Shown: one piece after another, positions 32,960 through 42,850 of the stretch
Position numbering within the stretch: the first letter of the stretch is position 1
How the letters are laid out: every line of letters starts with the position of its first letter
Assembly: GCF_040199715.1 (NCBI RefSeq)
Contig: NZ_JBEFNA010000010.1
Coordinates: 1-59,561, forward strand
DNA length: 59,561 nt
DNA from: Fusobacterium sp. SYSU M8D902
GTDB taxonomy: Bacteria; Fusobacteriota; Fusobacteriia; Fusobacteriales; Fusobacteriaceae
Direction of reading: 5' to 3'
The notes under the pieces: model-generated
What the model saw: the letters and a program-made list of their open reading frames with translations, nothing else
What the model was told of the DNA's origin: nothing
Databases searched by the model: none
Program-made: the position numbers and the translations under genes

Positions 32960-33919
32960 ATGAAGATGTTTGACGGTCATGCAGATATTTGGTATGATGT
33001 AGCAAAAAAAAGAAAGTTGGGAGAAGAGAGAATTGTAGAGAGATATCATTTGGATAGAATGAGATCTGGAAATATAATGGGAGGTATATTCATAGCGTAT
33101 CTTGGTTATGAAGAGGGGCAAGATGATGTAAAAGAGATGTTACATTTAGTCAATTCCACTATCCATGAGATAAAAAATAATCCTGAACTTTTTAATATAA
33201 TCAAGAAAAAAGGAGATTTTAATAGAGGGTTAGTAGAGGAAAAATTAAATGTTCTTATGGGAATAGAGGGATTAAGAGCTATTGGTAAAAATTTGGATTG
33301 GTTGGATACTCTATATGAGTTGGGATTTAGACATGCATCACTTACTTGGAACGAGGAGAATGACTTAGCTACAGGAGTAGGTGGAGATGAGAATAGAGGA
33401 CTTACTGATATTGGGTTAGAGGCTGTTAAAAAAATGGAGAAATTAGGTATGATTATTGATGTTTCTCATGCCAATGAAAAAACATTTTGGGATATCTTTA
33501 ACAATACAACTAAACCGATAATAGCTTCACACTCAAATGCATATTCTCTATGCAAACATAAGAGAAATCTTACTGATGAGCAGATTAAAGCTATTGCAAG
33601 TAGAGATGGAATAATAGGAGTAAATGCTTATAAAGGATTTGTGGCTATTGATCCAGCTAGACAGAATTTAGAAAAATATGTAGATCATATAGAGTATATT
33701 ATCTCTCTTGTAGGAGTAAAACATGTAGCACTAGGTTTTGATTTTTGTGAGTATTTGAATCCAGAGAAAAAAGAGGAGGATATAAATCCAAAAGGACTGG
33801 AAAATGCTTCAAAAGCTTATGCTGTAATTGAGGAATTAAGAAGAAGAGAGTACAGTGAAAGTGATATAAGAAAGATTGCTTATGAAAACTTTATGAGAAT
33901 AGCGGAAAATTTATTATAA
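32960..33919 (+). CDS. Membrane dipeptidase-type metallopeptidase (M19)
   Basis: 319 residues, matching bacterial renal-dipeptidase homologues. Metal-binding features: FDGHADIWYD with the H-x-D pair, GIEGLRAIGKNLDWL with Glu, IDVSHANEKTFWDI with His and IIASHSNAYSLCKHKRNL with His, followed by ALGFDFCEY with Asp. All expected zinc ligands are present. No signal peptide, so it is cytosolic and likely hydrolyses dipeptides, perhaps D-amino-acid-containing ones. GGAGG precedes the ATG, and a terminator follows. Confidence 0.92.
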   Translation: MKMFDGHADIWYDVAKKRKLGEERIVERYHLDRMRSGNIMGGIFIAYLGYEEGQDDVKEMLHLVNSTIHEIKNNPELFNIIKKKGDFNRGLVEEKLNVLMGIEGLRAIGKNLDWLDTLYELGFRHASLTWNEENDLATGVGGDENRGLTDIGLEAVKKMEKLGMIIDVSHANEKTFWDIFNNTTKPIIASHSNAYSLCKHKRNLTDEQIKAIASRDGIIGVNAYKGFVAIDPARQNLEKYVDHIEYIISLVGVKHVALGFDFCEYLNPEKKEEDINPKGLENASKAYAVIEELRRREYSESDIRKIAYENFMRIAENLL

Positions 33920-33930
33920 GTAAAATAAAG

Positions 33931-33964
33931 CCAGAGGTCATAGTTACAACCTCTGGTTTTTCTA
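33931..33964. terminator. Terminator between dipeptidase and clpB
   Basis: CCAGAGGT and ACCTCTGG-type arms (CCAGAGGT, ACAACCTCTGG) with a T run; serves the plus strand and probably the opposing clpB. Confidence 0.8.
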
Positions 33965-36535
33965 TTATCTCACTTTAAAAGTGATCTCATTATTTTCAAG
34001 TACAACATCAACAGTATCTCTCTCTTTTATCTGATTAGAAAGGATAAGTTTAGCAAGTGTTGTTTCAAGTTCTTTTTGTATATATCTTCTAAGTGGTCTT
34101 GCTCCATATTGAGGTTCATAAGCATTTTCAGCTAGATATTCTACAACCTCATCAGAGAAGTTAAGTTGAATATATCTATCTTTTAACTTATCTTCAACAG
34201 ATTTAAGAGCAAGTTTAACTATATCTTTAATAGAAGCAAGATCAAGAGCTTTAAAAGTAATTATCTCATCAACCCTGTTTAAAAACTCAGGTCTAAAGTT
34301 AGCTTTTAATTGATCTAGTACTCTCTCTTTTGTAGCTTCACTCAAATTGATATCATCAAGAATTAAGCTACTTCCAATATTAGAAGTCATAATAATCAAT
34401 GTATTCTTGAAGTCTACAACTCTTCCCTGTCCATCTGTCAATCTACCATCATCAAGCACTTGTAATAGAATGTTGAACACATCAGGATGAGCTTTTTCAA
34501 TCTCGTCAAATAGTATTACTGAATAAGGTTTTGTTCTTACAGCTTCAGTAAGTTGTCCACCCTCTTCATAACCTACATATCCTGGAGGTGCACCAATAAG
34601 TCTAGTAGTAGAGAATTTATCCATATATTCACTCATATCTATTCTAATAACTGAATCCTCACTATCAAAAAGATTATAAGCTAGAGATTTAGCCAAGTAA
34701 GTTTTACCTACCCCAGTTGGTCCTAAGAAGATGAATGATCCCATTGGTCTGTTAGCATCTTTAAGTCCAGCTCTTGATCTGATCATAGTATCAGCAACAG
34801 CTTTTACAGCCTCATCTTGACCTTTTACTCTCTCTTTTAGAGAAGTTTCAAGATTTAATATTTTTTCTTTTTCAGTTTCGGCAAGTTTTGATACAGGTAT
34901 ACCTGTCCATTTAGATACAATATCTGCAATCTCATCAGAAGTAATCTCTTGTTTTAAAAGTCCACTACTTCCATAAGCTTCATCAAGTTTGTCTTGTTGC
35001 TCTTTTAATTGTCTTTCAAGCTCACCAAGTTTACCATATTTTAACTCTGAAAGTTTAGTTAAATCATAGTTTCTTTCAGCTTGTTCCATTTCAAGTTTAA
35101 CTTTTTCAATCTTCTCTTTGATCTCTTTTACCTTAGTAATATCTTTTTTCTCAAGTTCCCATTGAGATTTTAAAAGAGATTTTTTAGAGTTTATCTCAGC
35201 TAACTCTTTTTCAAGATTTTCCAATCTCTCTTTAGAAGCTGTATCAGTCTCTTTTTTTAAGGCTTCCTTTTCAATCTCAAGTTGCATACTTTTTCTAGTA
35301 AGCTCATCAAGTTCAGCTGGCATAGAATCAATCTCAGTTCTGATCATAGCAGCAGCTTCATCTATAAGGTCAATAGCCTTATCAGGAAGCTGTCTATCAG
35401 TGATATATCTATTACTTAGAGTGGCAGCAGCAACAATAGAACCATCAGAAATTCTAACTCCGTGATACATCTCAAACTTTTCTTTAAGTCCTCTCAATAT
35501 TGATATAGTGTCTTCAACAGTAGGTTCATTAACTAATACAATTTGGAATCTTCTTTCAAGAGCTGGATCCTTTTCAATATATTTTCTGTACTCGTCAATA
35601 GTTGTAGCACCAATAACTCTAACCTCTCCTCTTGCAAGCATAGGTTTTAAGATGTTACCTGCGTCCATAGCTCCATCAGTTTTTCCAGCACCAACTATAG
35701 TGTGGATCTCATCAATAAATAGAATAATATTACCATTTGAAGTTTCCACCTCTTTTAAAACACCTTTTAATCTCTCTTCAAATTCACCTCTAAATTTTGC
35801 CCCAGCTATTAGAGCTCCCATATCTAGAGAGTAGATAGTTTTACCTTTTAATGACTCTGGTACGTCACCATTTAAAATTCTTTGAGCTAATCCCTCAGCT
35901 ATTGCAGTTTTACCTACACCAGGTTCTCCAATAAGGATAGGATTATTTTTAGTTCTTCTAGAGATAATTTGAATAGCTCTTCTAATTTCACTATCTCTAC
36001 CTATGATAGGGTCAATTTTTCCCTGTCTAGCTAATTCAACTAAGTTTTTAGCATATTTTTCTAAGACTTCATAATTAGCTTCTGGATTTTGAGAATCAAC
36101 TTTTTGATTTCCTCTAATCTCTTTGACAACCTCTTCATATTTTTTCTCATCTAAACCTAATCTTTTTAAGATAGGAAGATGTCTTAATAATGCCCAGAAA
36201 AGATGTTCAACACTTATGTAAGAGTCTCCCATTTTCTCCATAAGGCTTTCAGCTTCTATTAAAACTCTATGAGTTCCTTGATCCAATGAAGTATCCCCTA
36301 GATTACTACCCTCTACCTTTGGAAATTTTAAAACTTCATTTTCTAGCTGACCAACTATATAGTTTAAATTTAAATCTAACTTTTCAATAATTCTAGGAAT
36401 AAGTCCCTCACTATTTTTAAGGAGAGCCAAAGCTAGAAACTCAGGTTTTATAGTTTGTTGTTTAGCTTTAATCGCAAGTGTTTGTGCCTCTTGTAAAGCT
36501 AATAATGAGTTTTCTGTAAATTTATTTTGATTCAT
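33965..36535 (-). CDS. clpB: ClpB disaggregase
   Basis: 856 residues, the standard length. N-terminal Clp repeats ([20 protein letters not shown]), first AAA+ domain with Walker [16 protein letters not shown] and Walker [13 protein letters not shown], the long coiled-coil middle domain at about 400-520 that separates ClpB from ClpA/ClpC, then the second AAA+ domain with [15 protein letters not shown] and [16 protein letters not shown], and sensor 2 in [10 protein letters not shown]. It extracts polypeptides from aggregates together with DnaK. A perfect CIRCE operator sits in its 5' leader, so HrcA controls it. Single-gene unit. Confidence 0.97.
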   Translation of the reverse strand: MNQNKFTENSLLALQEAQTLAIKAKQQTIKPEFLALALLKNSEGLIPRIIEKLDLNLNYIVGQLENEVLKFPKVEGSNLGDTSLDQGTHRVLIEAESLMEKMGDSYISVEHLFWALLRHLPILKRLGLDEKKYEEVVKEIRGNQKVDSQNPEANYEVLEKYAKNLVELARQGKIDPIIGRDSEIRRAIQIISRRTKNNPILIGEPGVGKTAIAEGLAQRILNGDVPESLKGKTIYSLDMGALIAGAKFRGEFEERLKGVLKEVETSNGNIILFIDEIHTIVGAGKTDGAMDAGNILKPMLARGEVRVIGATTIDEYRKYIEKDPALERRFQIVLVNEPTVEDTISILRGLKEKFEMYHGVRISDGSIVAAATLSNRYITDRQLPDKAIDLIDEAAAMIRTEIDSMPAELDELTRKSMQLEIEKEALKKETDTASKERLENLEKELAEINSKKSLLKSQWELEKKDITKVKEIKEKIEKVKLEMEQAERNYDLTKLSELKYGKLGELERQLKEQQDKLDEAYGSSGLLKQEITSDEIADIVSKWTGIPVSKLAETEKEKILNLETSLKERVKGQDEAVKAVADTMIRSRAGLKDANRPMGSFIFLGPTGVGKTYLAKSLAYNLFDSEDSVIRIDMSEYMDKFSTTRLIGAPPGYVGYEEGGQLTEAVRTKPYSVILFDEIEKAHPDVFNILLQVLDDGRLTDGQGRVVDFKNTLIIMTSNIGSSLILDDINLSEATKERVLDQLKANFRPEFLNRVDEIITFKALDLASIKDIVKLALKSVEDKLKDRYIQLNFSDEVVEYLAENAYEPQYGARPLRRYIQKELETTLAKLILSNQIKERDTVDVVLENNEITFKVR

Positions 36536-36560
36536 ATAAAAACGACCTCCTTTTAATTTG

Positions 36561-36587
36561 TTAGCACTCTAATCGCTTGAGTGCTAA
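36561..36587 (-). promoter_or_regulatory. CIRCE operator (HrcA binding site)
   Basis: TTAGCACTC, nine bases, GAGTGCTAA: a perfect CIRCE inverted repeat between the clpB promoter and start codon. Transcription of clpB is therefore repressed by HrcA and released on heat shock. Confidence 0.96.
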
Positions 36588-36602
36588 TTCATTTATATTC
36601 TG

Positions 36603-36632
36603 ATTATAGAACATAAAAATAAATTTGTCAAC
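36603..36632 (-). promoter_or_regulatory. clpB promoter
   Basis: On the minus strand TTGACA (36627-36632), a 17-base... spacer (36609-36626) and TATAAT (36603-36608). Consensus boxes directly upstream of CIRCE. Counting the spacer by eye gives 17 or 18 bases. Confidence 0.88.
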
Positions 36633-36686
36633 TATTTTTAAACAATTTTTTTAAAAAATTAAAATTAAGTCAAATAAAAAAAATAA

Positions 36687-36715
36687 TTGATTTATTTTTA
36701 AAAATGTGAAATAAT
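36687..36715 (+). promoter_or_regulatory. Candidate promoter of the PTS IIA gene
   Basis: TTGATT (36687-36692), a 17-base spacer and AATAAT (36710-36715), then AGGAGG before the ATG at 36750. Confidence 0.45.
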
Positions 36716-36749
36716 ATGGTGTACTATTAATTCGAATAGGAGGATTTTT

Positions 36750-37247
36750 ATGGGATTATTTGATTTTTTTAAAAAGAAAAACAGTGAGGAATGGTTTGAG
36801 ATATACTCACCTTTAAATGGTAGAGTTATTGACCTATCAGAGGTTCCTGATGATGCTTTTGCTCAAAAAATGGTAGGAGACGGATGTGCTATTGATCCAA
36901 CTAGTGGAGCTATATATGCACCAGTAAATGGAGATATAGATATTTTTGAAACTAACCATGCTGTTAGCTTTGAAACACCAAACGGATTAGAGATGATAGT
37001 TCACTTTGGTATAGATACTGTAACTTTAAAAGGTGAGGGATTTAACAGAGTGGCAACTTCTGATTCTGTAAAAGTTGGAGATAAATTGGTAGAGTATGAT
37101 TTAGACTTTATAAAAGATAAAGTTCCATCAACAAAAACTCCTGTGATTATCAACAATATGGATGCTGTAGAGAAAATTGAAGTTGTTGCAAAGGGAAAAG
37201 ATGTTAAGGTTGGAGACCTTATAATGAGAGTTTTATTAAAAAAATAG
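36750..37247 (+). CDS. crr: PTS glucose-type IIA component
   Basis: 165 residues, a stand-alone IIA-Glc domain. Active-site pair: His70 in ETNHAVSFET and phosphorylated His85 in VHFGIDTVTLKGEGF. The beginning IYSPLNGRVIDLSEVPDDAF and the end VGDLIMRVLLKK are typical. It accepts phosphate from HPr-P and passes it to a IIB domain of a sugar permease encoded elsewhere. In enteric bacteria it also signals carbon status; whether so here is unknown. A terminator follows, but the ROK kinase begins 65 bases later. Confidence 0.93.
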   Translation: MGLFDFFKKKNSEEWFEIYSPLNGRVIDLSEVPDDAFAQKMVGDGCAIDPTSGAIYAPVNGDIDIFETNHAVSFETPNGLEMIVHFGIDTVTLKGEGFNRVATSDSVKVGDKLVEYDLDFIKDKVPSTKTPVIINNMDAVEKIEVVAKGKDVKVGDLIMRVLLKK

Positions 37248-37258
37248 TATAAATTAAA

Positions 37259-37287
37259 ATGGTTAGTTAATTCTAGCCATTTTTTTC
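37259..37287 (+). terminator. Terminator after the PTS IIA gene
   Basis: ATGGTTAG, loop TTAATT, CTAGCCAT and seven T residues. Confidence 0.8.
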
Positions 37288-37312
37288 TATTAATTAGATA
37301 GAGGTGAGAATT

Positions 37313-38179
37313 ATGAAAATAGGAGCAATAGAAGCAGGGGGAACAAAATTTGTATGTGGAATTGGAAATGAGAAGGGTGAAATTTTAGAAAGAGTTAGTT
37401 TTTCCACTGAAACTCCAGAGATAACTTTAGCAAAAGTAGTAGAATTTTTTCAAGACAAGGGAGTTGAAAGATTAGGGATTGGCTCTTTTGGACCTATTGA
37501 TATAAATAAAAATTCTAAAACTTATGGATATATTACTAAAACACCAAAATTAGCTTGGACAGATTGTGATGTTGTAGGATATTTAAAAAAATATTTTGAG
37601 ATACCTATATATTTTGACACTGATGTAAATGGGGCAGCTTTGGGAGAAGCAACTTGGGGAGCAGCTAAAGGCTTAGAAAACTGCCTATATTTAACAATTG
37701 GAACAGGTATAGGTGGTGGAGCATTAGTTTCAGGAAAATTAGTTCATGGAATGTTACACCCAGAGATGGGGCATATATTGGTAAAAAGACATTCAGAGGA
37801 TAAATATGAAGGAAAGTGTCCTTTTCATAAGGATTGTTTGGAAGGAATGGCTGCAGGACCAGCAATAGAGGAGAGATGGGGTAAAAAAGCTTATGAACTA
37901 CCAGTGGAACACAAGGCTTGGGACATGGAGGCTTACTATATAGCTCAAGGTGTAGTGAATTTTATCTTGACTCTTTCACCAGAAAAAGTAATACTAGGTG
38001 GTGGAGTAATGAAACAGGAACAATTATTCCCTAAGATTAGAAAAAATGTTGTGGAGTTATTAAAGGGATATATTCAAACAGAGAATATTTTAAAAAATAT
38101 AGATGAGTATATAGTTTATCCAAAATTGGGAGATAATGCTGGGCTTTTGGGTGCTATGGCACTTACATTGGCAGATTAA
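37313..38179 (+). CDS. ROK family sugar kinase (fructokinase-like)
   Basis: 288 residues from the ATG at 37313, preceded by AGGTGA; a GTG nine bases earlier is in frame but poorly placed. ROK kinase features: IGAIEAGGTKFVCGIG phosphate loop, YFDTDVNGAALGEATWGAAK with the catalytic Asp, LTIGTGIGGGALVSGK, and the zinc-site segment HPEMGHILVKRH then CPFHKDCLEGMAAGPA. This G-I-G-G-G and C-x-x-H pattern fits ScrK/GmuE-type fructokinases. It would phosphorylate fructose or mannose released from PTS or hydrolase products. Adjacent IIA gene supports sugar metabolism. Confidence 0.9.
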   Translation: MKIGAIEAGGTKFVCGIGNEKGEILERVSFSTETPEITLAKVVEFFQDKGVERLGIGSFGPIDINKNSKTYGYITKTPKLAWTDCDVVGYLKKYFEIPIYFDTDVNGAALGEATWGAAKGLENCLYLTIGTGIGGGALVSGKLVHGMLHPEMGHILVKRHSEDKYEGKCPFHKDCLEGMAAGPAIEERWGKKAYELPVEHKAWDMEAYYIAQGVVNFILTLSPEKVILGGGVMKQEQLFPKIRKNVVELLKGYIQTENILKNIDEYIVYPKLGDNAGLLGAMALTLAD

Positions 38180-38190
38180 AAGAGTATATA

Positions 38191-38227
38191 AAAAGGTGCT
38201 ACAGAAAAATGTAACACCTTTTTTTAT
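38191..38227. terminator. Terminator between ROK kinase and PBP1A
   Basis: AAAAGGTGCTAC and GTAACACCTTTTTTT around a short A-rich loop; bidirectional. Confidence 0.82.
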
Positions 38228-40434
38228 TAATTACCTAACAATCTTTGGAAAAGAGAATCTTCAGTATTTGAAGGGGATTTAGTCTTGTTTTCAATAGGAG
38301 TAACCTCTTTGAAATTACTATTTCCATTTAAACTGTTTTCCTCTTTTTTAATTTCTGTTTGAGAAGAGTTTCTATTTGAATAACCAGCTCTCTCAAATAT
38401 TCCAGAGATTCCTTTAGAGTATTTCTCGCTATTTTCTAATTGTAGCTTTCCTCTTCTAATTGCAAAATCTCTTCCATTGTTTACTTTTAGACCTGTGTCT
38501 AAGGCTAAGTTCTGAATAAAGATATCACCATTTTTTAAATGGTTATCTAGGAATGAGAACTTAGCAGAGGTATCATAAAGTTTTTTATTAACTAAATTTT
38601 GATAGTATTGTGCCCATAGAGGAGCAACTCCACTACCACCTGTAATATTACCCTTTATAGGTGAGTTATTATCATAACCTATATATATAGTTGTAACATA
38701 GTTAGGAGTTATTCCAGCAAACCAGATAGTTCTATTTTCATTGGTTGTACCTGTTTTTCCACCCTGTTCAATTCTTTTCTTCTGTAGATCATAAACAGAT
38801 GCTCTTGATGAGCTACCATGTAGGACAGAACTCTTCAGCATATAAGTTATAAGGCTGGTATCAATACTGTCATATACTTTCTCTTTGTCTGGTAATTCCT
38901 CATAGATAGAGTTTCCATACTTATCCACAACTGAAGTAACAACTATAGGTTTAATTTTGTAACCACCATTAGCAAAGATACTATAGTCTAAAGCGTGTTG
39001 TAATGGTGTATTTTCAAATGAACCTAAAGAAGCAGTTAAGTCATTAGGTATTTTTAAGTTTGGATCTAACTTAGCTATATTCTTTTTAAGATTAGCCACT
39101 CCAATATGATCTAAAAGCTGTATTGATACAGTGTTTACAGATCTATCTAGGGCAGTCAAAAGAGTGAGATTGTTACTATATCTACTACCATAGTTTTTAG
39201 GAATCCACTTACCATACTGTAAATATCTATCTTCAACAACTGTATTTAGCTCATAACCATTTTGTAAAGCTGTAAAGTAAAGGAATGGTTTGAAAGATGA
39301 ACCAAGTTGTCTTTTTGCCATAGTGGCTCTATTGAATCCACCAGCTTTAAAGTTTCTACCAGCTACAATAGTAATTATATGTCCGTTGTTAGGATCAATA
39401 GTGATCATACCACCCTGTAACTCGTTTTTACTATCTTTTTTAAATAATTCATAGTTATCAAAACTCTCTTTAGCAACTTTTTGCATATCTAAATCAAGAG
39501 TAGTATAGACTTTTAATCCACCCGTATAGATAAGATCCTCATCAAAATTTTCTAGCAAAATCTTTTCAACTAGGTCAGAAAAATCAGGAACATTATATTC
39601 AACAGCATTTTTCTTATTGTACACAATAGTTGTATTATCATCTAGGACAAAATCCTTAGGAATATCCTTTTCATTATAGAATTTATGGGCTAGAGCTTTC
39701 TCATACTCCTCTTTTGTGATCATACCATCTTCATACATCTCCGAAAGAATCAACTTCATTCTTTTAATAGAATTTTTTAACTTTTTAGTAGGGTTGTATG
39801 TGTCAGGTCTATTTGGTATTCCAGCTAAAAGAGCAGACTCAGCCAAGCCAATCTGTGAGATATCCTTTCTGTAAAATTGTTCAGCAGCTGTTCTTACACC
39901 ATAAGCTCCAGCTCCAAAGTATATCTCATTAAGATATTTTTCAAAAATCTCATCTTTTGTATATTTTCTCTCAATTTCAAAGGTGATAAGAGCTTCTTTA
40001 ATCTTTCTAGCCAAGCTTTTCTCATGAGATAAAAAGGCATTTCTAGCCAATTGCTGTGTGAATGAACTAGCTCCTTGTACAGCAGATCTATTTTTTACAT
40101 TGGCAACTATAGCTCCAACCAATCTTTTAAAGTGTATACCGTGGTGAGAGTAGAACTGTTTGTCTTCAATAGCCAAGAAAGCATTTTTTACATTTTGAGG
40201 AATATCTTTAAACTTTGCCACTTTTCTACTCTCTCTAGATATTATATCAATAACTTTTCCGTTTCTATCATATACAGTTGTAGGGATAGATGGAGAATAA
40301 TCCTCTATTAGAGTTGAAATTTCTGGAAGTTCTTTATAATACTTGTACACTACTCCAAAAACTACTCCTGAAGTAATTACTCCACCTAAAAATATTACAG
40401 CTAAAAATATCTTTAAGTATGTAAACTTTTTCAT
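38227..40434 (-). CDS. Bifunctional class A penicillin-binding protein (PBP1A type)
   Basis: 735 residues: an N-terminal membrane anchor (IFLAVIFLGGVITSGVVFGV), a glycosyltransferase 51 domain with AIEDKQFYSHHGIHFKRL (catalytic Glu) and GASSFTQQLARN, then a transpeptidase domain with LGSSFKPFLYF (S-x-x-K), SVNTV (S-x-N) and KTGTT (K-T-G). The last 60 residues are a Ser/Asn-rich tail. The enzyme polymerises and crosslinks peptidoglycan. The gene lies nine bases after rlmN and shares its promoter. Confidence 0.95.
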   Translation of the reverse strand: MKKFTYLKIFLAVIFLGGVITSGVVFGVVYKYYKELPEISTLIEDYSPSIPTTVYDRNGKVIDIISRESRKVAKFKDIPQNVKNAFLAIEDKQFYSHHGIHFKRLVGAIVANVKNRSAVQGASSFTQQLARNAFLSHEKSLARKIKEALITFEIERKYTKDEIFEKYLNEIYFGAGAYGVRTAAEQFYRKDISQIGLAESALLAGIPNRPDTYNPTKKLKNSIKRMKLILSEMYEDGMITKEEYEKALAHKFYNEKDIPKDFVLDDNTTIVYNKKNAVEYNVPDFSDLVEKILLENFDEDLIYTGGLKVYTTLDLDMQKVAKESFDNYELFKKDSKNELQGGMITIDPNNGHIITIVAGRNFKAGGFNRATMAKRQLGSSFKPFLYFTALQNGYELNTVVEDRYLQYGKWIPKNYGSRYSNNLTLLTALDRSVNTVSIQLLDHIGVANLKKNIAKLDPNLKIPNDLTASLGSFENTPLQHALDYSIFANGGYKIKPIVVTSVVDKYGNSIYEELPDKEKVYDSIDTSLITYMLKSSVLHGSSSRASVYDLQKKRIEQGGKTGTTNENRTIWFAGITPNYVTTIYIGYDNNSPIKGNITGGSGVAPLWAQYYQNLVNKKLYDTSAKFSFLDNHLKNGDIFIQNLALDTGLKVNNGRDFAIRRGKLQLENSEKYSKGISGIFERAGYSNRNSSQTEIKKEENSLNGNSNFKEVTPIENKTKSPSNTEDSLFQRLLGN

Positions 40435-40443
40435 TCTTCCCCC

Positions 40444-41502
40444 TTATTTAGTAGGTTTTTTATTTTTTTGTCTTAATTGTCCACAAGCTCCATCAATATC
40501 TGTTCCTTTTTCTCTTCTGATAGTTACATTAACTCTTCTTACATTCTCCAAGAAGTTTACAAATCTCTCAATTTTCTTATCAGAAGGTCTTTCCATCTCT
40601 GTTCCCTCTACTGGGTTGCAAGGGATAAGGTTAACTACATGATCAAAATCGTGTACGAAATCAGCTAGAGCATTGGCATCAGCTTCTGATACGTTAAAGT
40701 TATTGATCAAGATATATTCAAAAGTTATTCTTCTCTTTGTCTGTCTTTGGTACTCTTGTAATACAGCATGTAGATCCTCTAATGGATATCTTCTATTGAT
40801 AGGGATAATCTCATCTCTCTTCTCATTGATAGCTGTATGTAGAGATATAGCTAACTCTATTGGAACTTTCTCAAGTAGTATCTTTTCAATATTTGGTACA
40901 ATTCCAGAAGTAGAGATAGTTATCTTTCTCTTAGATATGTTTATACCATTTTCATTAGATAGGATCTCTAGAGCCTTTAAAACATTAGTAAGGTTTAAAA
41001 GTGGCTCACCCATTCCCATAAATACAATATTATTAAGGTTAGTTCCCTGCTTAACCAATCTTCTCTCTACAGTATATACTTGGTTTATGATCTCACTTAC
41101 ATTTAGATCTCTTACAAATCCACCTTGTCCTGTTGCACAGAAAGCACATTTTACAGCACAACCTACTTGAGATGAGATACAAAGAGTATTTCTCTTATCT
41201 TTATGTCTTAATAACACAGTTTCAATAGTATTTCCATCTTCTAATTGGAATAGGAATTTCTCTGTTTTATCTATTTTAGACACTTGGTGCTTAAGTAGAT
41301 TTAAGAATGGAATGTATGCTTTTTCCATCAAAGTTTCTCTATCTTTTAAAGATAGGTTAGTAACCTCATTTAAGTCTCTAACTATTTTTTTATGTAACCA
41401 GTTAAAAAGTTGTTTCCCGTAAAACTTCTTCATTCCAAGAGAGATGATAAACTCCTCTAACTCTTGTTGATTAAGATTTAATAAATTTATTCTATCTGAC
41501 AT
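40444..41502 (-). CDS. rlmN: Dual-specificity RNA methyltransferase RlmN
   Basis: 352 residues, standard length. Radical-SAM motif [15 protein letters not shown] (C-x3-C-x2-C), then [14 protein letters not shown] and LISLHT-like [19 protein letters not shown]. The catalytic Cys near the end is in [12 protein letters not shown]. It methylates A2503 of 23S rRNA and A37 of some tRNAs; the A-T-G-Q variant of the motif separates RlmN from Cfr. It is the first gene of a unit with PBP1A. Confidence 0.97.
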   Translation of the reverse strand: MSDRINLLNLNQQELEEFIISLGMKKFYGKQLFNWLHKKIVRDLNEVTNLSLKDRETLMEKAYIPFLNLLKHQVSKIDKTEKFLFQLEDGNTIETVLLRHKDKRNTLCISSQVGCAVKCAFCATGQGGFVRDLNVSEIINQVYTVERRLVKQGTNLNNIVFMGMGEPLLNLTNVLKALEILSNENGINISKRKITISTSGIVPNIEKILLEKVPIELAISLHTAINEKRDEIIPINRRYPLEDLHAVLQEYQRQTKRRITFEYILINNFNVSEADANALADFVHDFDHVVNLIPCNPVEGTEMERPSDKKIERFVNFLENVRRVNVTIRREKGTDIDGACGQLRQKNKKPTK

Positions 41503-41536
41503 TATTTTCCTCCATAAAGTTTTTAATTAACAATGT

Positions 41537-41565
41537 ATTATAACAGAAAAAATGAGTAATTACAA
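41537..41565 (-). promoter_or_regulatory. Promoter of rlmN-PBP1A
   Basis: On the minus strand TTGTAA (41560-41565), 17 bases, TATAAT (41537-41542). Confidence 0.75.
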
Positions 41566-41590
41566 CACTATATTGTTGTATGAGAAAGAT

Positions 41591-42709
41591 TTAATTAGAA
41601 CATAGATATTCAGTTAATATATCCTTTAATTCTTGTTCAGAAATCTTCCCTTTAAAATTACCCTTAACTTGATTTCCTCCCCCTTTAATATCAGGTTTTT
41701 TATCCATAAGATATTTAATGAACTCCTTGCAATTAAAGGATTTTGAGATGATAGAAAAACTATCTCCATTTCCAGTGATTAAAATATTATCATCTTTCAT
41801 CTGCTTTATTAAAAATTGAGCTACTGTCTTATCTTCAAAATAAAATATAGGCTGATAATTTGAGATCTTTTCACACTCTTTTAAAAGTTTTTCAGCTAGG
41901 AGTTCACTATAGTGAGAAGCTAGATTTTTGAATTCACTCTCCACTTTTTTTCTCTCATCTAGGCTCTTTTCTATCATATCCATAATCTCATAGTCTTTAC
42001 AGCTAAAAGATTGACATAACTCCTTTGTCATTCTGTGTTTATATAGATAATCTTCAAAGGCTCTATTCCCAGCTATAAAGTAGAATCTTGTATAATTTCC
42101 TTTGATCTTTTCATGATTAATAATTTTAAAAAGTTGAATATCTTTGGTATTTTTTACATGAAAACCAGCACAAGCACCTAGATCAATATCAGGAATCTCA
42201 ACAAATCTGACATCACCAGTTACCTTTTCTTTGATAGCTCTACGAAGTCCCTCTATTTTTCTAGCTTCTTCATTTTTCATTGTAAAAATTTTTAATTGTA
42301 TTCCCTTTCTGATAACCTCATTGACCTCTTTTTCTAAACTGTTTATAGTTTCCTCTGTTATCTCATTGGAATTTAAGTCCACAGTACTATAATCAGGAGT
42401 CATTCTAAATCCCACTGTATTGAGGTGATAGTTATGATAAGCCAAGGCAGAGAATAGATGTTGAGCTGTATGCTGACAAGCTATATCCTCTCTTCTCCCA
42501 TAATCTATGCTGTATTCATACTCCTTACATTGAAGTTCTCTATCCACTAAGATATTCTCTTCATTTACTGATAGGACTTGAGAATTATCAATAGTTCCAC
42601 GATCTCCTAATTGTCCACCTTTACCATCTGGATAAAATATATCTTTTGGTGTAGTTTTTATCAAATAACCATCTTTAGATTTTTGACAATCTGTAACTAA
42701 TATTTTCAT
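41591..42709 (-). CDS. Alanyl-tRNA editing protein (AlaX-like, with DHHA1 domain)
   Basis: 372 residues from the ATG at 42709, which has GAGG six bases upstream; a TTG 15 bases earlier is in frame. It carries the AlaRS-type editing domain without the catalytic core: zinc ligands in CQHTAQHLFSAL (H-x3-H) and LGACAGFHVKN (C-x3-H). A DHHA1 domain ends the protein (GGGNQVKGNFKG). N-terminal FYPDGKGGQLGDRG is the family's beta-barrel region. It hydrolyses Ser- or Gly-tRNA-Ala in trans. This long AlaX type is common in Firmicutes and Fusobacteria. Confidence 0.92.
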   Translation of the reverse strand: MKILVTDCQKSKDGYLIKTTPKDIFYPDGKGGQLGDRGTIDNSQVLSVNEENILVDRELQCKEYEYSIDYGRREDIACQHTAQHLFSALAYHNYHLNTVGFRMTPDYSTVDLNSNEITEETINSLEKEVNEVIRKGIQLKIFTMKNEEARKIEGLRRAIKEKVTGDVRFVEIPDIDLGACAGFHVKNTKDIQLFKIINHEKIKGNYTRFYFIAGNRAFEDYLYKHRMTKELCQSFSCKDYEIMDMIEKSLDERKKVESEFKNLASHYSELLAEKLLKECEKISNYQPIFYFEDKTVAQFLIKQMKDDNILITGNGDSFSIISKSFNCKEFIKYLMDKKPDIKGGGNQVKGNFKGKISEQELKDILTEYLCSN

Positions 42710-42850
42710 ACCTAACCTCTTCAATTTAAAGTTTTTAATTTAATCCCATTTAAATTTATTATACAGTAAAAAACTGGAAAATAAAAGGTATTTTAAAATC
42801 TTATGAAAATATGATAAAATAGAGGAGAGCATAAAAATGGAGGGGAGATT

